Assembly: GCF_001650725.1 (NCBI RefSeq)
Contig: NZ_LXVX01000002.1
Coordinates: 62,001 to 126,000, forward strand
DNA length: 64,000 bases
Direction: 5' to 3'
DNA from: Sphingobium sp. TCM1
GTDB taxonomy: Bacteria; Pseudomonadota; Alphaproteobacteria; Sphingomonadales; Sphingomonadaceae
Positions 25,273 through 35,148 of this stretch are shown here, one piece after another; positions within the stretch are counted from its first letter, which is position 1; each line of letters starts with the position of its first letter. A model generated the notes under the pieces. The model was not told the origin of the DNA and searched no databases. It saw nothing but the letters and a program-made list of their open reading frames with translations. Position numbers and translations under genes: made by a program.

Positions 25273-25785
25273 TCAAGCCGCGATCAGGTTGACCGCGCTC
25301 GGCCTGGCGACCGGCAGCCCGCCCGCGCCTGCCTGCGCCAGCAATTCCTCCTTGCGGGCGGCCATCAAGTCGCGCAGCGCGACCAGGTCGACATCGGTCC
25401 TGCGGCACTGGGCGAACATGCCCTCCGACGGCATTTCCTCCTCATGGACATGATGCTTGATCTCCTCCGAAAGCACCTTGACCTTGGCGTCGTAGAAATC
25501 ATCGTCCGGCGATCCCGCCTCGATGTCGTTAATCAGCACCTTCGCGCCATCATGCTCGACATAGGCTTCGTCCAGCGTGTCATCCTCGATCTTCCCGCGA
25601 AAGGCCGGATAGAAGATCTCCTCCTCGATCATCGTGTGGATTTTCAGTTCCAGGCAGATTTTGCGCGCGATCTCCTGCTTGCGCGCCGATGCGCTGGCTT
25701 TCTCGAATTTTCCGAACAGATCCTCGACCGTCCGGTGGTCGGCCTTCAACAGGGCAATGGCGTCGGTAAACTGGGCCTTGGGCAT
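25273..25785 (-). CDS. Hemerythrin HHE cation-binding domain protein
   Basis: A 170-residue four-helix-bundle protein that binds a di-iron centre through conserved His and Glu residues. Ligand-like positions are visible in LKADHRTVEDLF, LKIHTMIEEEIFYP, EHDGAKVLIND and HHVHEEE, spaced as in HHE proteins. Related proteins handle oxygen, nitric oxide or iron stress; the exact role is not determinable. The C-terminal 25 residues form an Ala-rich tail. It stands alone between ssrA and a DUF6766 gene. Confidence 0.9.
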   Translation of the reverse strand: MPKAQFTDAIALLKADHRTVEDLFGKFEKASASARKQEIARKICLELKIHTMIEEEIFYPAFRGKIEDDTLDEAYVEHDGAKVLINDIEAGSPDDDFYDAKVKVLSEEIKHHVHEEEMPSEGMFAQCRRTDVDLVALRDLMAARKEELLAQAGAGGLPVARPSAVNLIAA

Positions 25786-25860
25786 GACATCCTCCTCGTC
25801 CGTGGACGGAGGTGGAAGCCCTCAGCACTGGCAAGGTTCCCATGGCTGAAAATCGCGCGT

Positions 25861-26262
25861 CTATTCATAACCTACATCATGGGCGTGGGGCTTGGCATGG
25901 CCCCCGGTCCGCATGTAGCGCTTGTCGATCACACCGATCAAATGCTCGGCCCGATCGCCGCCGACCATCTTCATCAGTTCGTCGACCTTGGCCTCCAGCC
26001 GGTCGTCATTCTCCTTGGAGGCCGGCGATCCGGCGTAGAGGAAATAGGCCAGACCGACGACCTGCCAGATCAGCTGGAGAAATTCCGACTGCCAGTTCTC
26101 GAACGTGTCCCGACCCATCTCGACCAGATAGGCGGCGAGTTCCGGGCCTTGGCCATGGCTGCGCGCTTCGTCGACATAGGCCCACCAGCCGAACAGCCAA
26201 TGCCCCGCGATCGACACGAGGAAAAAGAAGGCCGTGATCCATCCATAGGCATAACGCTTCAT
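25861..26262 (-). CDS. DUF6766 family membrane protein
   Basis: A 133-residue protein with an N-terminal hydrophobic helix (about 8-30), the family's ENWQSEFLQ motif near residue 55, a second helix (about 62-80), then YAGSPASKE and a soluble helical tail ending His-rich. The ATG at 26262 is chosen because it directly precedes the first helix and has an AGGAGC-like sequence upstream. Function of the family is unknown. It is divergent from the NRDE gene. Confidence 0.75.
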   Translation of the reverse strand: MKRYAYGWITAFFFLVSIAGHWLFGWWAYVDEARSHGQGPELAAYLVEMGRDTFENWQSEFLQLIWQVVGLAYFLYAGSPASKENDDRLEAKVDELMKMVGGDRAEHLIGVIDKRYMRTGGHAKPHAHDVGYE

Positions 26263-26345
26263 GATCCTGCTCCTTCGTCTTGCTCGTGGACGCGAAGGCT
26301 GGAACAACGCGCGGACGAGAGGCGGGTTCAGGGAAGGACGGCGGC

Positions 26346-27107
26346 ATGTGCATCATGGCCATGGCATGGAGGGCGCATCGGCGCTGGCAGCTGATCCTGA
26401 TCGGCAACCGCGACGAATATCATGCCCGCCCGGCCGCGCCGATCGCCCGCTGGGCCGGCCGCCCCGGCCTGATCGCCGGGCGCGACCTGCAATCGGGCGG
26501 CACCTGGCTCGGCGTGTCAGAAGCGGGGCGCGCGGCGATCGTGACCAACTTGCGCGGCCATGGCGGCCCGCGATCCGACCGCGCGTCACGCGGGGCGCTG
26601 GTGACGGATCTGCTGGCGGGCGACGGTCGCTATGGCGATGCCGAACAGGCGGCGCTGGAGGATTTCAACCCCTTCAACCTAGTCCTGGTCGATGGCGCCA
26701 GCGCCCATTTCCTAACCAACCGCCCGGCCCCGATGCGGGCAGCACTGACGCCGGGCCTCTACGGCCTTTCCAATGGCGCGCTGGACGCGCCCTGGCCCAA
26801 GACGCTTGCGCTCAAGGAGGGGCTGCTCGGCTGGCTGACCGGCGGCGCGGAGCAGCCAGAGCGCCTGTTCGATGTCCTGCGTCGGGAGGATCTTCCCGAC
26901 GCGGGCATCGCCCCGACCGCTCCTTCCGACGCGCCCGACGAGGCCGCCGCGTCACCTATCTTCATCCGCAACGCCATCTACGGCACGCGATTCAGTACGA
27001 TCGTCGCGATCGACGCCGAAGGCAGGGGAAGGATCATGGAGCGCCGCTTCGACCGACATGGCGCGCAGAACGGGGAGGACGGCATCGCCTTCCGCTGGCC
27101 GGACTGA
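26346..27107 (+). CDS. NRDE (TANGO2-like) family protein
   Basis: A 253-residue protein with the eponymous NRDE motif (residues 21-24, in LIGNRDEY). Cys2 follows the initiator Met, as in N-terminal-nucleophile hydrolases, and 'PFNLVLVDG', 'GLYGLSNG' and 'RFSTIVAID' family segments are present. The biochemical role is unsettled; eukaryotic TANGO2 homologues are tied to lipid or haem handling. The ATG at 26346 is chosen to expose Cys2 and because AAGGA lies upstream. Confidence 0.88.
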   Translation: MCIMAMAWRAHRRWQLILIGNRDEYHARPAAPIARWAGRPGLIAGRDLQSGGTWLGVSEAGRAAIVTNLRGHGGPRSDRASRGALVTDLLAGDGRYGDAEQAALEDFNPFNLVLVDGASAHFLTNRPAPMRAALTPGLYGLSNGALDAPWPKTLALKEGLLGWLTGGAEQPERLFDVLRREDLPDAGIAPTAPSDAPDEAAASPIFIRNAIYGTRFSTIVAIDAEGRGRIMERRFDRHGAQNGEDGIAFRWPD

Positions 27108-27119
27108 GCGCCTGCCGCC

Positions 27120-27356
27120 TCAGCGCAGCGCGGACCGGGGCTGCCGCGCCAGATAGACCGACGAACGCACCACCGGCGTCAGGATCAGCTTGTTCTGCAT
27201 CAACGCGCGTACCCGTTCCGCTCCGTCCGGGTTCAGCATGACGACGCGGGTGCCACCCGCAGGCAGCGCCTCGATCGTGGAAATGGCCAACGCATGGCGC
27301 GTGCAAAGCGCCTGCACATCCGCCGGTTCGGCCTTCAGATTGATCGCGCGGCTCAT
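27120..27356 (-). CDS. Small conserved-looking protein, unknown function
   Basis: A 78-residue basic soluble protein that I do not recognise. It has a predicted alternating helix-strand pattern ('AISTIEALPAGGTRVVML') and a basic C-terminus. The ATG at 27356 overlaps the stop of the preceding small gene in an ATGA junction, which supports translation as a two-gene unit. It is convergent with the NRDE gene, 12 bases away. Confidence 0.6.
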   Translation of the reverse strand: MSRAINLKAEPADVQALCTRHALAISTIEALPAGGTRVVMLNPDGAERVRALMQNKLILTPVVRSSVYLARQPRSALR

Positions 27357-27571
27357 GGGCGGTTTCCTTTCGCGCCATAGGGGAAGGGATCGAAGGCCGT
27401 GCGCCCGGTCGCCATGGCAAGCGAACGATAGGGCAGCCGATGGTCGCGAATACGGTCGGCATAGCCGTTGGCGCGACGGCGAAGCGCAGCGCGCGCATCG
27501 GGACAGGCGCAATATTGCGCACGCAGCAGCGCTTCCTGCTCCGAATAGAGAAGATGATTGAGATCGCCCAT
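27353..27571 (-). CDS. Small Arg-rich protein upstream partner
   Basis: A 72-residue protein with a predicted helical N-terminal half (LLYSEQEALLRAQY), two Cys near residues 21-23 and a basic, Pro/Gly-rich tail. AGGAG lies 7 bases before the ATG at 27571. It is translationally coupled to the next small gene by a 4-base overlap. No family recognised; the good ribosome site and coupling make it more than a chance frame. Confidence 0.6.
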   Translation of the reverse strand: MGDLNHLLYSEQEALLRAQYCACPDARAALRRRANGYADRIRDHRLPYRSLAMATGRTAFDPFPYGAKGNRP

Positions 27572-27756
27572 GAGAGACGCTCCTTGCTGGCAAGCGGGAG
27601 CACGATGGTCTCTCGGTCACGCGAAGGCTTGCGGGCGGGGTTCGCGGCGATGCACCAGCCCTAGCAGAAGGGATCGCCATCTGTCGCGATAATTCTCGTC
27701 CTCATCGCAAAGCCACGCTTCCCCTCGCCGGCCCTCGCCATTATAGCCCTGATCCC

Positions 27757-28347
27757 ATGATCCTCGTCATCGACAATTATGACAGCTTCACCTGGAACCT
27801 GGTCCATTATCTGATGGAACTGGGAGCGAAGGTGGAGGTCGTCCGCAACGACGCCATTTCGGCGGGTCAGGCACTTTCGACCGGCGCAAAGGCCTTCCTG
27901 TTGTCGCCCGGCCCCTGCACGCCCAATGAAGCGGGCGTCAGCCTCGACCTGGTTGCTGCCTGCGCCGATGCGGGCGCGCCGCTGCTGGGCGTGTGCCTGG
28001 GCCATCAGGCGATCGGCCAGCATTTCGGCGGCAAGGTCGTGCGCGGCGGGCTGATGCACGGCAAGACGTCGCCCGTCAGCCATGACGGCACGGGCCTTTT
28101 CAAGGGACTTCCCTCGCCGTTCACGGCCACGCGCTACCATTCGCTGATCGTCGAGGACATACCCGAAACCTTGCGCATCAACGCGATCAGCGAGGACGGA
28201 TCGGTCATGGGCTTCCGCCACGCGACCCTGCCGATCCATTCGGTGCAGTTTCACCCGGAAAGCATCGCCACCGAACATGGGCATGAGATGCTGGCGAACT
28301 TCATGGCGATCGCCGGCCTGCCGGTGCGGGAGCGAGAAGCGGCCTGA
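27757..28347 (+). CDS. trpG: Anthranilate synthase component II (glutamine amidotransferase)
   Basis: A 196-residue class I glutamine amidotransferase that supplies ammonia to TrpE for anthranilate synthesis in the tryptophan pathway. The catalytic triad is visible: Cys80 in GVCLGHQ, His166 and Glu168 in FHPES. A PabA role in folate synthesis is possible in bacteria that share one subunit. trpE is not in this window. trpD begins 162 bases downstream, a gap with no convincing ORF. Confidence 0.95.
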   Translation: MILVIDNYDSFTWNLVHYLMELGAKVEVVRNDAISAGQALSTGAKAFLLSPGPCTPNEAGVSLDLVAACADAGAPLLGVCLGHQAIGQHFGGKVVRGGLMHGKTSPVSHDGTGLFKGLPSPFTATRYHSLIVEDIPETLRINAISEDGSVMGFRHATLPIHSVQFHPESIATEHGHEMLANFMAIAGLPVREREAA

Positions 28348-28509
28348 CCGCTGCCCTGTTACAGCCAGCCGGCCCGCCGATGAGGGCGCACATGCTTGTC
28401 GAATATGATCCAGACGGGACATCATATTTCGGGACGTGCAGGAAAAGTGCGGGCTCTCGCACGAACGCCCTCTCGACTCCGTCACCTCCCCCCGACTAAG
28501 GCTGCGCCG

Positions 28510-29502
28510 ATGACCAGCCTGCCCGATCCTTCCGTGCCGCTCCCGCCCGAGGCCGCCGCAACGGCCTTCGACCTGCTGTTCGACGCCGACCTGCCCGAAG
28601 CGGAGATTGCCGCCTTCCTCGTCACCATGGCCAGGCGAGGCGAAACCGCGACCGAGATTGCCGCCGCCGCCCGCGCGATGCGCGCGCGCATGATCCCGGT
28701 CGGCGCCCCCGCAGGGGCGATCGATGTCTGTGGCACCGGAGGCGACGGGCACCATACGCTGAATGTTTCCACGGCTGTCTCGCTCGTAGTCGCCGCCGCC
28801 GGCGTGCCGGTCGCAAAGCATGGCAACCGCGCCGCCTCTTCCAAGGCCGGTGCCGCCGACACGCTCGAAGCCTTGGGCCTCAACCTCGACAGGGCGGCCG
28901 CGACCGCCGAGGCGACCCTTGCCGATCTCGGCATCTGCTTCCTTTTCGCGCAAAATTATCACCCCGCGCTCAAGCGCCTCGGTCCGATCCGCAAGGCGAT
29001 TGGCGAACGCACCATCTTCAACCTGATGGGGCCGCTCGCCAATCCGGCCAATGTCCGCCGCCAGCTCGTCGGCATCGCCCGCCCCGCCTATGTCCCCATC
29101 TATGCCGAGGCGCTAGCTGAATTGGGCGTCGACCGGGCCATGGTGGTGTCAGGCGATGAAGGACTGGACGAACTCTCGCTGGCCGGCGGCAACGACATGG
29201 CGGAGGTGATGGGGCACGAACTGGTCGCCATGCGTCGCCTGGCCGCCGCCGAGCTTGGCCTCTCCACCCATCCGGTCGAGGCGATCCGCGGCGGTGACGC
29301 CCGCCACAATGCAGCGGCGCTCCGCGCGCTGCTCCAGGGCGAACCGGGGCCATATCGCGACGCCGTGCTGCTGAACGCGGCCGCCGCCCTTGTCGTGGCG
29401 GACGCCGTACCCGACCTTCGCGAAGGCGTGGAGGAGGCCGCCGAAACCATCGATCGCGGCCTTTCCAACGCGCTCCTCAATTGCTGGATTGCCTATTCAT
29501 GA
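28510..29502 (+). CDS. trpD: Anthranilate phosphoribosyltransferase
   Basis: Transfers phosphoribose from PRPP to anthranilate, the second committed step of tryptophan synthesis. The 330-residue protein has the PRPP-binding CGTGGDG motif with the following NVST, the [15 protein letters not shown] segment, and [13 protein letters not shown]. Length is normal. The ATG at 28510 is chosen over an in-frame start 114 bases upstream because the family N-terminus begins here. trpC overlaps its stop by 4 bases. Confidence 0.96.
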   Translation: MTSLPDPSVPLPPEAAATAFDLLFDADLPEAEIAAFLVTMARRGETATEIAAAARAMRARMIPVGAPAGAIDVCGTGGDGHHTLNVSTAVSLVVAAAGVPVAKHGNRAASSKAGAADTLEALGLNLDRAAATAEATLADLGICFLFAQNYHPALKRLGPIRKAIGERTIFNLMGPLANPANVRRQLVGIARPAYVPIYAEALAELGVDRAMVVSGDEGLDELSLAGGNDMAEVMGHELVAMRRLAAAELGLSTHPVEAIRGGDARHNAAALRALLQGEPGPYRDAVLLNAAAALVVADAVPDLREGVEEAAETIDRGLSNALLNCWIAYS

Positions 29503-30290
29503 CCAACAAGCTGATCGAAATCTGCGACTTCAAGCGCGAGGATGTCGCCCGCCGCAAGGCCGCGACCACTGTGGCCGGACTCCACGCTCGCGCCAGCGAG
29601 CAGACGCCGCCGCGCGGCTTTCGCAAGGCGCTGGACGATGCCGCGCGCTCGGGCTTCGGCCTGATCGCGGAGATCAAGAAGGCCAGCCCCTCCAAGGGGC
29701 TGATCCGCGCCGATTTCGACCCGCCAGCCCATGCCCAGGCCTATGCCGCCGGCGGCGCGGCCTGTCTGTCGGTGCTGACCGACGAACCCTATTTCCAGGG
29801 ACATGACGATTATCTGATGGCCGCCCGTTCCGCCTGCGCGCTGCCAGTGCTGCGCAAGGATTTCATCGTCGATCCCTGGCAGGTGCTGGAAAGCCGCTCG
29901 CTCGGCGCCGACGCCATCCTCATCATCGTCGCCGCGCTGGACGACGGCCAGATGCGGGAGATAGAGGACGCCGCGCTGGGCCTCGGCATGGACGCGCTGA
30001 TCGAGGTTCATGACGAAAGCGAGCTTGAACGCGCGCTCAATCTCCGCTCGCGCCTGATCGGCGTCAATAATCGCGACCTGCGCGATTTCAGCGTCGACTT
30101 CGCCCGCACCCATGAACTGGTGGGCAAGGCGCCCGCCGGCTGCACCTTCGTCGCCGAAAGCGGCCTGACCGGCCATGCCGATCTGGCCGCCATGTCCGAC
30201 CATGGGGTGCGCTGCTTCCTGGTCGGCGAAACGCTGATGCGCCAGACCGACGTCGAGGCGGCGACCCGCAACCTGTTGACCGGCGCATGA
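29499..30290 (+). CDS. trpC: Indole-3-glycerol phosphate synthase
   Basis: A 263-residue TIM-barrel enzyme that closes the indole ring. Visible motifs are [10 protein letters not shown] (catalytic Lys), [19 protein letters not shown] with the second catalytic Lys, GVNNRDL and VAESG. It is translated in an ATGA overlap with trpD and overlaps moaC by 4 bases, so expression is linked to molybdenum cofactor genes. Confidence 0.97.
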   Translation: MTNKLIEICDFKREDVARRKAATTVAGLHARASEQTPPRGFRKALDDAARSGFGLIAEIKKASPSKGLIRADFDPPAHAQAYAAGGAACLSVLTDEPYFQGHDDYLMAARSACALPVLRKDFIVDPWQVLESRSLGADAILIIVAALDDGQMREIEDAALGLGMDALIEVHDESELERALNLRSRLIGVNNRDLRDFSVDFARTHELVGKAPAGCTFVAESGLTGHADLAAMSDHGVRCFLVGETLMRQTDVEAATRNLLTGA

Positions 30291-30757
30291 CCGGCCTGAC
30301 GCATCTGGACGCGGATGGCGCGGCGCGCATGGTCGACGTCTCGGCCAAGGCCGTGACCGCGCGCGAGGCGGTCGCCTCCGGCCGGATCGAGATGAGCGGG
30401 GATGCCGCCGCCGCGATCGCGCAAGGCTTGGTCAAGAAGGGGGACGTGCTCGCCGTGGCCCGGGTGGCGGGCATCATGGCCGCCAAGCGGACGGCCGACC
30501 TCATCCCGCTCTGCCATCCGATCGCACTGAGCGCCGTAACGGTCGATTTCGATCTTGACGAGAGCGGCGTCACGGCCACCGCCACCGCCCGTACCGCCGG
30601 CCAGACCGGGGTGGAGATGGAAGCGCTGACCGCCGCTTCGATCGCCTTGCTCACCGTCTACGACATGGCCAAGGCGCTGGACAAGGCCATGGTCATCGGC
30701 AACGTCCGCCTGATCGCCAAGACCGGCGGCAAGTCCGGGGACTGGCACGCGGCATGA
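30287..30757 (+). CDS. moaC: Cyclic pyranopterin monophosphate synthase MoaC
   Basis: Makes cyclic pyranopterin monophosphate with MoaA in molybdenum cofactor synthesis. The 156-residue protein has the family segments [35 protein letters not shown] with catalytic His, and GVEMEALT plus YDMAKALDK. Normal length. ATGA overlaps join it to trpC upstream and moeA downstream. Confidence 0.96.
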   Translation: MTGLTHLDADGAARMVDVSAKAVTAREAVASGRIEMSGDAAAAIAQGLVKKGDVLAVARVAGIMAAKRTADLIPLCHPIALSAVTVDFDLDESGVTATATARTAGQTGVEMEALTAASIALLTVYDMAKALDKAMVIGNVRLIAKTGGKSGDWHAA

Positions 30758-31935
30758 GTCTGCTGCCCGTCGCCGACGCGCAGGCGCGCCTGTTCGCACT
30801 GGCGCGGCGCCTGCCGATCGAGATGGTTCCGGTCGGCCGGTCGGTCGGCCGCTGGCTGGCGCGGGACATCCTCGCCCTGCGCGATCAGCCCTGGGCCGAC
30901 CTGTCGGCGATGGACGGCTATGCCGTGCGCGCGGCCGAATATCCCGGTCCCTGGCGCGTAGCCGGCGAAAGCGCGGCCGGTGCGGCTCACCTCCCCGCGC
31001 TCTCGCCCGGCGAAGCGGTCCGCATCTTCACGGGCGCGCCGCTGCCCCCTGGCGCCGACGCCATATTGATGCAGGAAAATGCGACCCGCGATGGCGACCT
31101 GCTGCGCGCCAGCGCAGATCCGCTGCCCGCCGGCCGCCACGTTCGCCCCGCCGCTTCGGATTTCGCCCGCGACACTGTCCTGCTCCGGGCCGGAACGCGC
31201 ATCGGCCCGGCCCAGATCGCCCTTGCGGTGCTGGCGGGCCATGGCGATCTGCCGGTCCATGCCAGGCCCAGGGTCGCGCTGCTGTCCACCGGCAACGAAC
31301 TTGTGCCTCCCGGCGCGCCGACGCCGCCGGGCTTCCTGCCGTCCTCCAACGCGCCCATGCTGGCGGCGATGCTGGCGGACGTGCCTTGCGACGTGATCGA
31401 CCTCGGCATCATAGCCGACGATCTCGACGCCATGGTGGCTGCGCTGGAACAGGCCCGCGAGGCCGACATCATCGTCTCGACCGGCGGCGCGTCGGTCGGC
31501 GACCATGATCTCGTCCGTCCCGCCTTCGCCAAGGCTGGCGGCACACTCGATTTCTGGAAGATCAGGATGCGTCCCGGCAAGCCGCTGATGGCCGGTCGGC
31601 TTGGCGGTTCGCTGTTCCTCGGCTTGCCCGGCAACCCCGTATCGGCTTTCGTCACCGGCACATTGTTCCTGCTGCCGCTGATCCGTCACCTCGGCGGGGC
31701 GGCCGATCCTCTGCCGCCCGTCGGCAAATCGCGGCTTGCATCCCCCCTGCCGGCCACGGGTGATCGCGACGACTATCTCCGCGCCTGGCGCAGCAGGGAC
31801 GGAGCCGTATCCGTCACGTCGCAGGACAGCGCCGCCACCGCCGCCATGGCGCAGGCCGACTGCCTGATCCTGCGCCCGGCAGGATCGCCGCCAGCCCTGC
31901 CCGGCGACCGCGTGACCGTGCTTCCACTCGCGTGA
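30754..31935 (+). CDS. moeA: Molybdopterin molybdenumtransferase MoeA
   Basis: Inserts molybdate into adenylylated molybdopterin. The 393-residue protein has the MoeA N-terminal domains (AMDGYAV motif near 50, [13 protein letters not shown] near 128), the MoCF-binding domain ([21 protein letters not shown]) and a C-terminal domain. It ends the trpD-trpC-moaC-moeA run; a strong hairpin follows the stop. Confidence 0.95.
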   Translation: MSLLPVADAQARLFALARRLPIEMVPVGRSVGRWLARDILALRDQPWADLSAMDGYAVRAAEYPGPWRVAGESAAGAAHLPALSPGEAVRIFTGAPLPPGADAILMQENATRDGDLLRASADPLPAGRHVRPAASDFARDTVLLRAGTRIGPAQIALAVLAGHGDLPVHARPRVALLSTGNELVPPGAPTPPGFLPSSNAPMLAAMLADVPCDVIDLGIIADDLDAMVAALEQAREADIIVSTGGASVGDHDLVRPAFAKAGGTLDFWKIRMRPGKPLMAGRLGGSLFLGLPGNPVSAFVTGTLFLLPLIRHLGGAADPLPPVGKSRLASPLPATGDRDDYLRAWRSRDGAVSVTSQDSAATAAMAQADCLILRPAGSPPALPGDRVTVLPLA

Positions 31936-31944
31936 CGGACAGAA

Positions 31945-31969
31945 AAAGGGGCCGCGGAACGGCCCCTTT
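31945..31969. terminator. Bidirectional intrinsic terminator after moeA
   Basis: AAAGGGGCCG and CGGCCCCTTT form a perfect 10-base-pair stem with a 5-base loop, 9 bases past the moeA stop. It lies between moeA and a convergent small gene and can end both transcripts. Confidence 0.85.
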
Positions 31970-31989
31970 CTGCTGATCTGTCGGCTTGG

Positions 31990-32145
31990 TCAGCGTTGCT
32001 GCTTGTTGCCCGGCGCCTTGTCCTGGCGGCGTTCGTCGCCCATCTGGTCCTGCCGGTTTTCCTGCTGATGCTGACGGTCGCTCTGACCACCGCCGCCTTG
32101 CTGGTCGCGGCGCTGGGACTTGTCCTGATCATTCTGGTTGGCCAT
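31990..32145 (-). CDS. 51-residue Gln/Arg/Asp-rich small protein
   Basis: Almost entirely hydrophilic and low complexity (Gln, Asp, Arg, Asn, Lys, with one GGGG run), so probably disordered. The ATG at 32145 has GGAGAG 6 bases upstream, and a terminator follows the stop, which together support a real gene. It resembles the small stress-type hydrophilic proteins annotated in alphaproteobacteria, but I cannot assign a family. It is convergent with moeA and divergent from lexA. Confidence 0.6.
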   Translation of the reverse strand: MANQNDQDKSQRRDQQGGGGQSDRQHQQENRQDQMGDERRQDKAPGNKQQR

Positions 32146-32235
32146 TGTCACTCTCCTATACCCTCTGTGGAGGGTGGCATTGAAACCCCCGGACCACGAC
32201 GCGCGTTCCGCGAAATGCGACCGGCCGTTCGGCGC

Positions 32236-32264
32236 TTGACTAATCCCCATGTGTTTCCTATGCG
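32236..32264 (+). promoter_or_regulatory. Candidate lexA promoter
   Basis: TTGACT at 32236-32241, a 17-base spacer and TATGCG at 32259-32264. The -10 abuts the LexA box, so bound LexA would block RNA polymerase. This is the usual layout for an autorepressed lexA gene. Confidence 0.55.
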
Positions 32265-32278
32265 TTCCTCATACGTTC
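32264..32278 (+). promoter_or_regulatory. LexA box (GTTC-N7-GTTC)
   Basis: GTTC at 32264-32267 and again at 32275-32278 with a 7-base spacer, 18 bases before the lexA ATG. This direct repeat is the alphaproteobacterial LexA recognition sequence and implies autoregulation in the SOS response. Confidence 0.85.
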
Positions 32279-32295
32279 CACGGAGGACCGCAGCG

Positions 32296-32979
32296 ATGTT
32301 GACGCCCAAGCAGCAGGAATTGCTGAGCTTCATTCAGACCCGGCTGGAGGAGGGCGGCGTGTCCCCCTCTTTCGAGGAGATGAAGGATGCGCTCGACCTG
32401 CGTTCCAAGTCCGGCATCCACCGCCTCATCAACGCATTGGAAGAACGCGGCTTCATCCGTCGCCTGCCCAACCGCGCTCGCGCGCTGGAGGTCCTCAAGC
32501 TGCCCGACGCCATGCACCGCCCCCCCGCGCCGGTGATGGCGCCTGCGGTCGCGCCGCAGCCCAGGGTGGCGCCTGCCCTGCCAATCGCCGCCAATGACGT
32601 GATCGAAATCCCCCTGCACGGTCGCATCGCGGCCGGCGTTCCGATCGAGGCGATGGAGGGACAGGCCATGCTCTCCGTCCCTGCCGCGCTGCTCGGCGCG
32701 GGCGATCATTATGCGCTGGAAGTATCTGGCGATTCGATGGTCGAAGCCGGCATCCTCGACGGCGACTTCGCCCTGATCCAGCGCACGGATGTCGCGCGCG
32801 AGGGACAGATCGTCGTCGCCCTGATCGACGATGCGGAAGCGACGCTCAAATATTTCCGGCGCGAAGGCAGCCGGGTCCGGCTCGATCCCGCCAACTCGGC
32901 ATATGAACCGCAGATCTATGATCCGCGTCAGGTCCGTATCCAGGGCAAACTCGCCGGTCTGCTGCGCCGCTATAACTGA
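32296..32979 (+). CDS. lexA: SOS repressor LexA
   Basis: A 227-residue repressor and latent protease. An N-terminal winged-helix DNA-binding domain (1-65) is followed by a Pro/Ala-rich linker and an S24-type C-terminal domain: self-cleavage site Ala113-Gly114 (in IAAGVPIE), catalytic Ser147 in SGDSMVE and Lys185. Damage-activated RecA triggers cleavage. The ATG at 32296 is preferred by the LexA box spacing, an upstream GGAGG and the [11 protein letters not shown]-terminus. It overlaps comEC tail-to-tail by 10 bases. Confidence 0.96.
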   Translation: MLTPKQQELLSFIQTRLEEGGVSPSFEEMKDALDLRSKSGIHRLINALEERGFIRRLPNRARALEVLKLPDAMHRPPAPVMAPAVAPQPRVAPALPIAANDVIEIPLHGRIAAGVPIEAMEGQAMLSVPAALLGAGDHYALEVSGDSMVEAGILDGDFALIQRTDVAREGQIVVALIDDAEATLKYFRREGSRVRLDPANSAYEPQIYDPRQVRIQGKLAGLLRRYN

Positions 32980-35120
32980 GATTTTCCGGACCTCGGGCGC
33001 ACGATCCAGGGATGGGCGTCGCCCGGTCGATGGACGGTGTGAACTTCGCCATCTTGCAGGCTGATGGACAGGCCGCCGGTGCGCGCCAGCAACCGGCGGT
33101 CAATCTTCAACCAGCGCGGACGGCACCAGCGCGGCAGGCCCCGATCGCTGATGACGATATCCGCCGCCGCGCAATCCCGTGAAAAGTCGCGCCGCGCGAT
33201 CAGCATGTCGCTGCGGGTCAGGAGCAACCGCCAGTCTCGACCCGTCCCGTCCTTCAACCCGACTGCGCAAAGGTCCGCCGAACAGCGCGCCTGCGGCAGC
33301 GCCGCGATGGCTTCCAGCTCACCGTCATGGCCCGCACTTTCCGACAGCACGTCGCGGACATAGTCTCCCGCCCCGGCGCGCAGGGTCGCCATGCCCTTCT
33401 CCGTCCGCACCGCCACATGCCGTCCGTCGCCCGTGACCAGGACATCCGGCGGTGACGCCATCAGGGTCGCCGCCATGCCGATGCCCAGCGGCGCCAGCCC
33501 CAGCCACCTGATTCCCGTCCGCCACAACAGGCACCACAGCAACCCGACGACGGTCATGCCGAACAGGGTGGCGCCCATGGCCGGCGCCACCATGGTCGCC
33601 ATCGGACTGGCGGCCACGCTGTGGGCCAGAAGCAGGAGCAGGTTGAGCGCTTGTTCCGTCACCCACCAGGCCGGAGCCCCCAGTCCCACCAGGTCCAGCG
33701 CCAACGCCAAGGCCTCCAGCGGCATGACCAGGAAGGTGGTGAGCGGGATCGCGATCAGGTTGGCGAAGGCGCCCAACAGGCCCGCCTTTTGAAAATGAAA
33801 CAGCGCGATCGGCATCAGCACCAGTTCGACGGCGACGCCGGTCGCCAGCGTCACCGCCAGAAGACGGCCGCCTTTGCGAATCATCCCTTCATCACGCGCC
33901 GCGGCAAAGGCGCGAAAGCGCGGATGCTCGGCCAGCGCCACCAATGCCGTCACTGCGGCGAAACTCATCTGGAAACTCGGCCCGACCAGCGCCTCGGGCC
34001 AGAACAGAAGCACGACCAGCGCGCCGGCCGCCACCAGCCGCAAGGTGATCGCATCGCGCCCCATCGCCAGCCCGCCCAGAACCAGCAGTGCGGCGACACA
34101 GGATCTGACCGTCGGCACCTCGGCCCCTGTCAGCAAGGTGTAACCGATCCCCGCCAGCGCCCCGCCGGTCGCAGCGATCAGCATCAGCGGCCAGCCCAGC
34201 ACAGCGCGCCGGCTGAGCGCCATGACGCGCATCAGCAGGAAGATCACGGCACCGATCAGCGCGGTGACGTGCAGCCCACTGATCGACAGCAGATGAGCCA
34301 GGCCGCTCCGCCGCATCGCCTCCGCATCGGCCTCACTGATGGCGCCCTGATCCCCGGTCGCCAGCGCAGCGGCGATCCCCTCGACCGGCCCGTCCACGCG
34401 CTCCACGATATGGCCGAACAATCGCGCCCTCAGCGACGGCGATGCAGTCGACGGACGCAAGACTTCCACAGGCTTGAGCGCCCTGCCGGTTGCGCCAATC
34501 CCCTGAAAATAGGCGCGTGCGGCAAAATCATAGCCGCCCGGCACGGATGGCGGCGCCGGCGGCATCAACCGCACGCGAAACCGGATGCGCGCGCCAGCGC
34601 CCAGGCCGGCAGGCACGTCCGCATCCGCGATGTTGACCCTGACCGTCGCAGGCAGGCCCGGCGCGGCGACCGGCCGGAGCATGACGCGCACGATAGCCTG
34701 CGACGGCACGCGGCGCTCGGACAGCACGTCCCCGGTCAGTTCGACGAATGTCGCCCGGCCGAGCGGCGGCTGCCCCAGCAGGCTCGCCTTCCCCCAGACC
34801 AGCAGACAGCCCATGCACGCCAGGATCGCGCCCGCCACGATCATCCGCCGCAACCGCCCTCCCGCCGGCAACATGGTCCCCGTACAGGCCATCGCCAGCG
34901 CCGCGCAGCAGAAGGCGAGCCAGCCCATCGCGTGCGGCAGCAGGAACCAGGCCGCAATGCCGCAGCCCGCCCCCACCGGCACCCATAATCCGATCTGCTC
35001 GCGCTCGCACTCCAGCCGGCTTTCGACGGCTTCCAGCGCCGCCCGCGCCCACGCCCACGGCCCCGCACCAAGGGAGGTTTGTCGTGGCTCAAAAGCCGTG
35101 CTAGGGGGCGGCGCATTCAT
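32970..35120 (-). CDS. comEC: ComEC/Rec2 family DNA-uptake channel protein
   Basis: A 716-residue polytopic membrane protein, the inner-membrane channel for single-stranded DNA in natural transformation. It has two to three N-terminal helices, a soluble OB-like region (about 120-230), then the competence domain with [16 protein letters not shown] (about 285) and some ten helices. The metallo-beta-lactamase domain of longer homologues is missing; a ~140-residue soluble C-terminal remnant-like region is present instead. The ATG at 35120 is only 28 bases from the gltX start, so the divergent promoters lie within one another's 5' ends. Confidence 0.88.
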   Translation of the reverse strand: MNAPPPSTAFEPRQTSLGAGPWAWARAALEAVESRLECEREQIGLWVPVGAGCGIAAWFLLPHAMGWLAFCCAALAMACTGTMLPAGGRLRRMIVAGAILACMGCLLVWGKASLLGQPPLGRATFVELTGDVLSERRVPSQAIVRVMLRPVAAPGLPATVRVNIADADVPAGLGAGARIRFRVRLMPPAPPSVPGGYDFAARAYFQGIGATGRALKPVEVLRPSTASPSLRARLFGHIVERVDGPVEGIAAALATGDQGAISEADAEAMRRSGLAHLLSISGLHVTALIGAVIFLLMRVMALSRRAVLGWPLMLIAATGGALAGIGYTLLTGAEVPTVRSCVAALLVLGGLAMGRDAITLRLVAAGALVVLLFWPEALVGPSFQMSFAAVTALVALAEHPRFRAFAAARDEGMIRKGGRLLAVTLATGVAVELVLMPIALFHFQKAGLLGAFANLIAIPLTTFLVMPLEALALALDLVGLGAPAWWVTEQALNLLLLLAHSVAASPMATMVAPAMGATLFGMTVVGLLWCLLWRTGIRWLGLAPLGIGMAATLMASPPDVLVTGDGRHVAVRTEKGMATLRAGAGDYVRDVLSESAGHDGELEAIAALPQARCSADLCAVGLKDGTGRDWRLLLTRSDMLIARRDFSRDCAAADIVISDRGLPRWCRPRWLKIDRRLLARTGGLSISLQDGEVHTVHRPGDAHPWIVRPRSGKSQL

Positions 35121-35148
35121 GGGTCAGCTAAGGCGAATGTCAAAGAAT

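Noticed and set aside
27661-28962. 433-residue minus-strand ORF over trpG
   Set aside because: Antisense of trpG and trpD; low-complexity composition and no recognisable domain.
32970-33400. comEC truncated for lacking a beta-lactamase domain
   Set aside because: Many alphaproteobacterial ComEC proteins lack that domain; length and competence core are normal.
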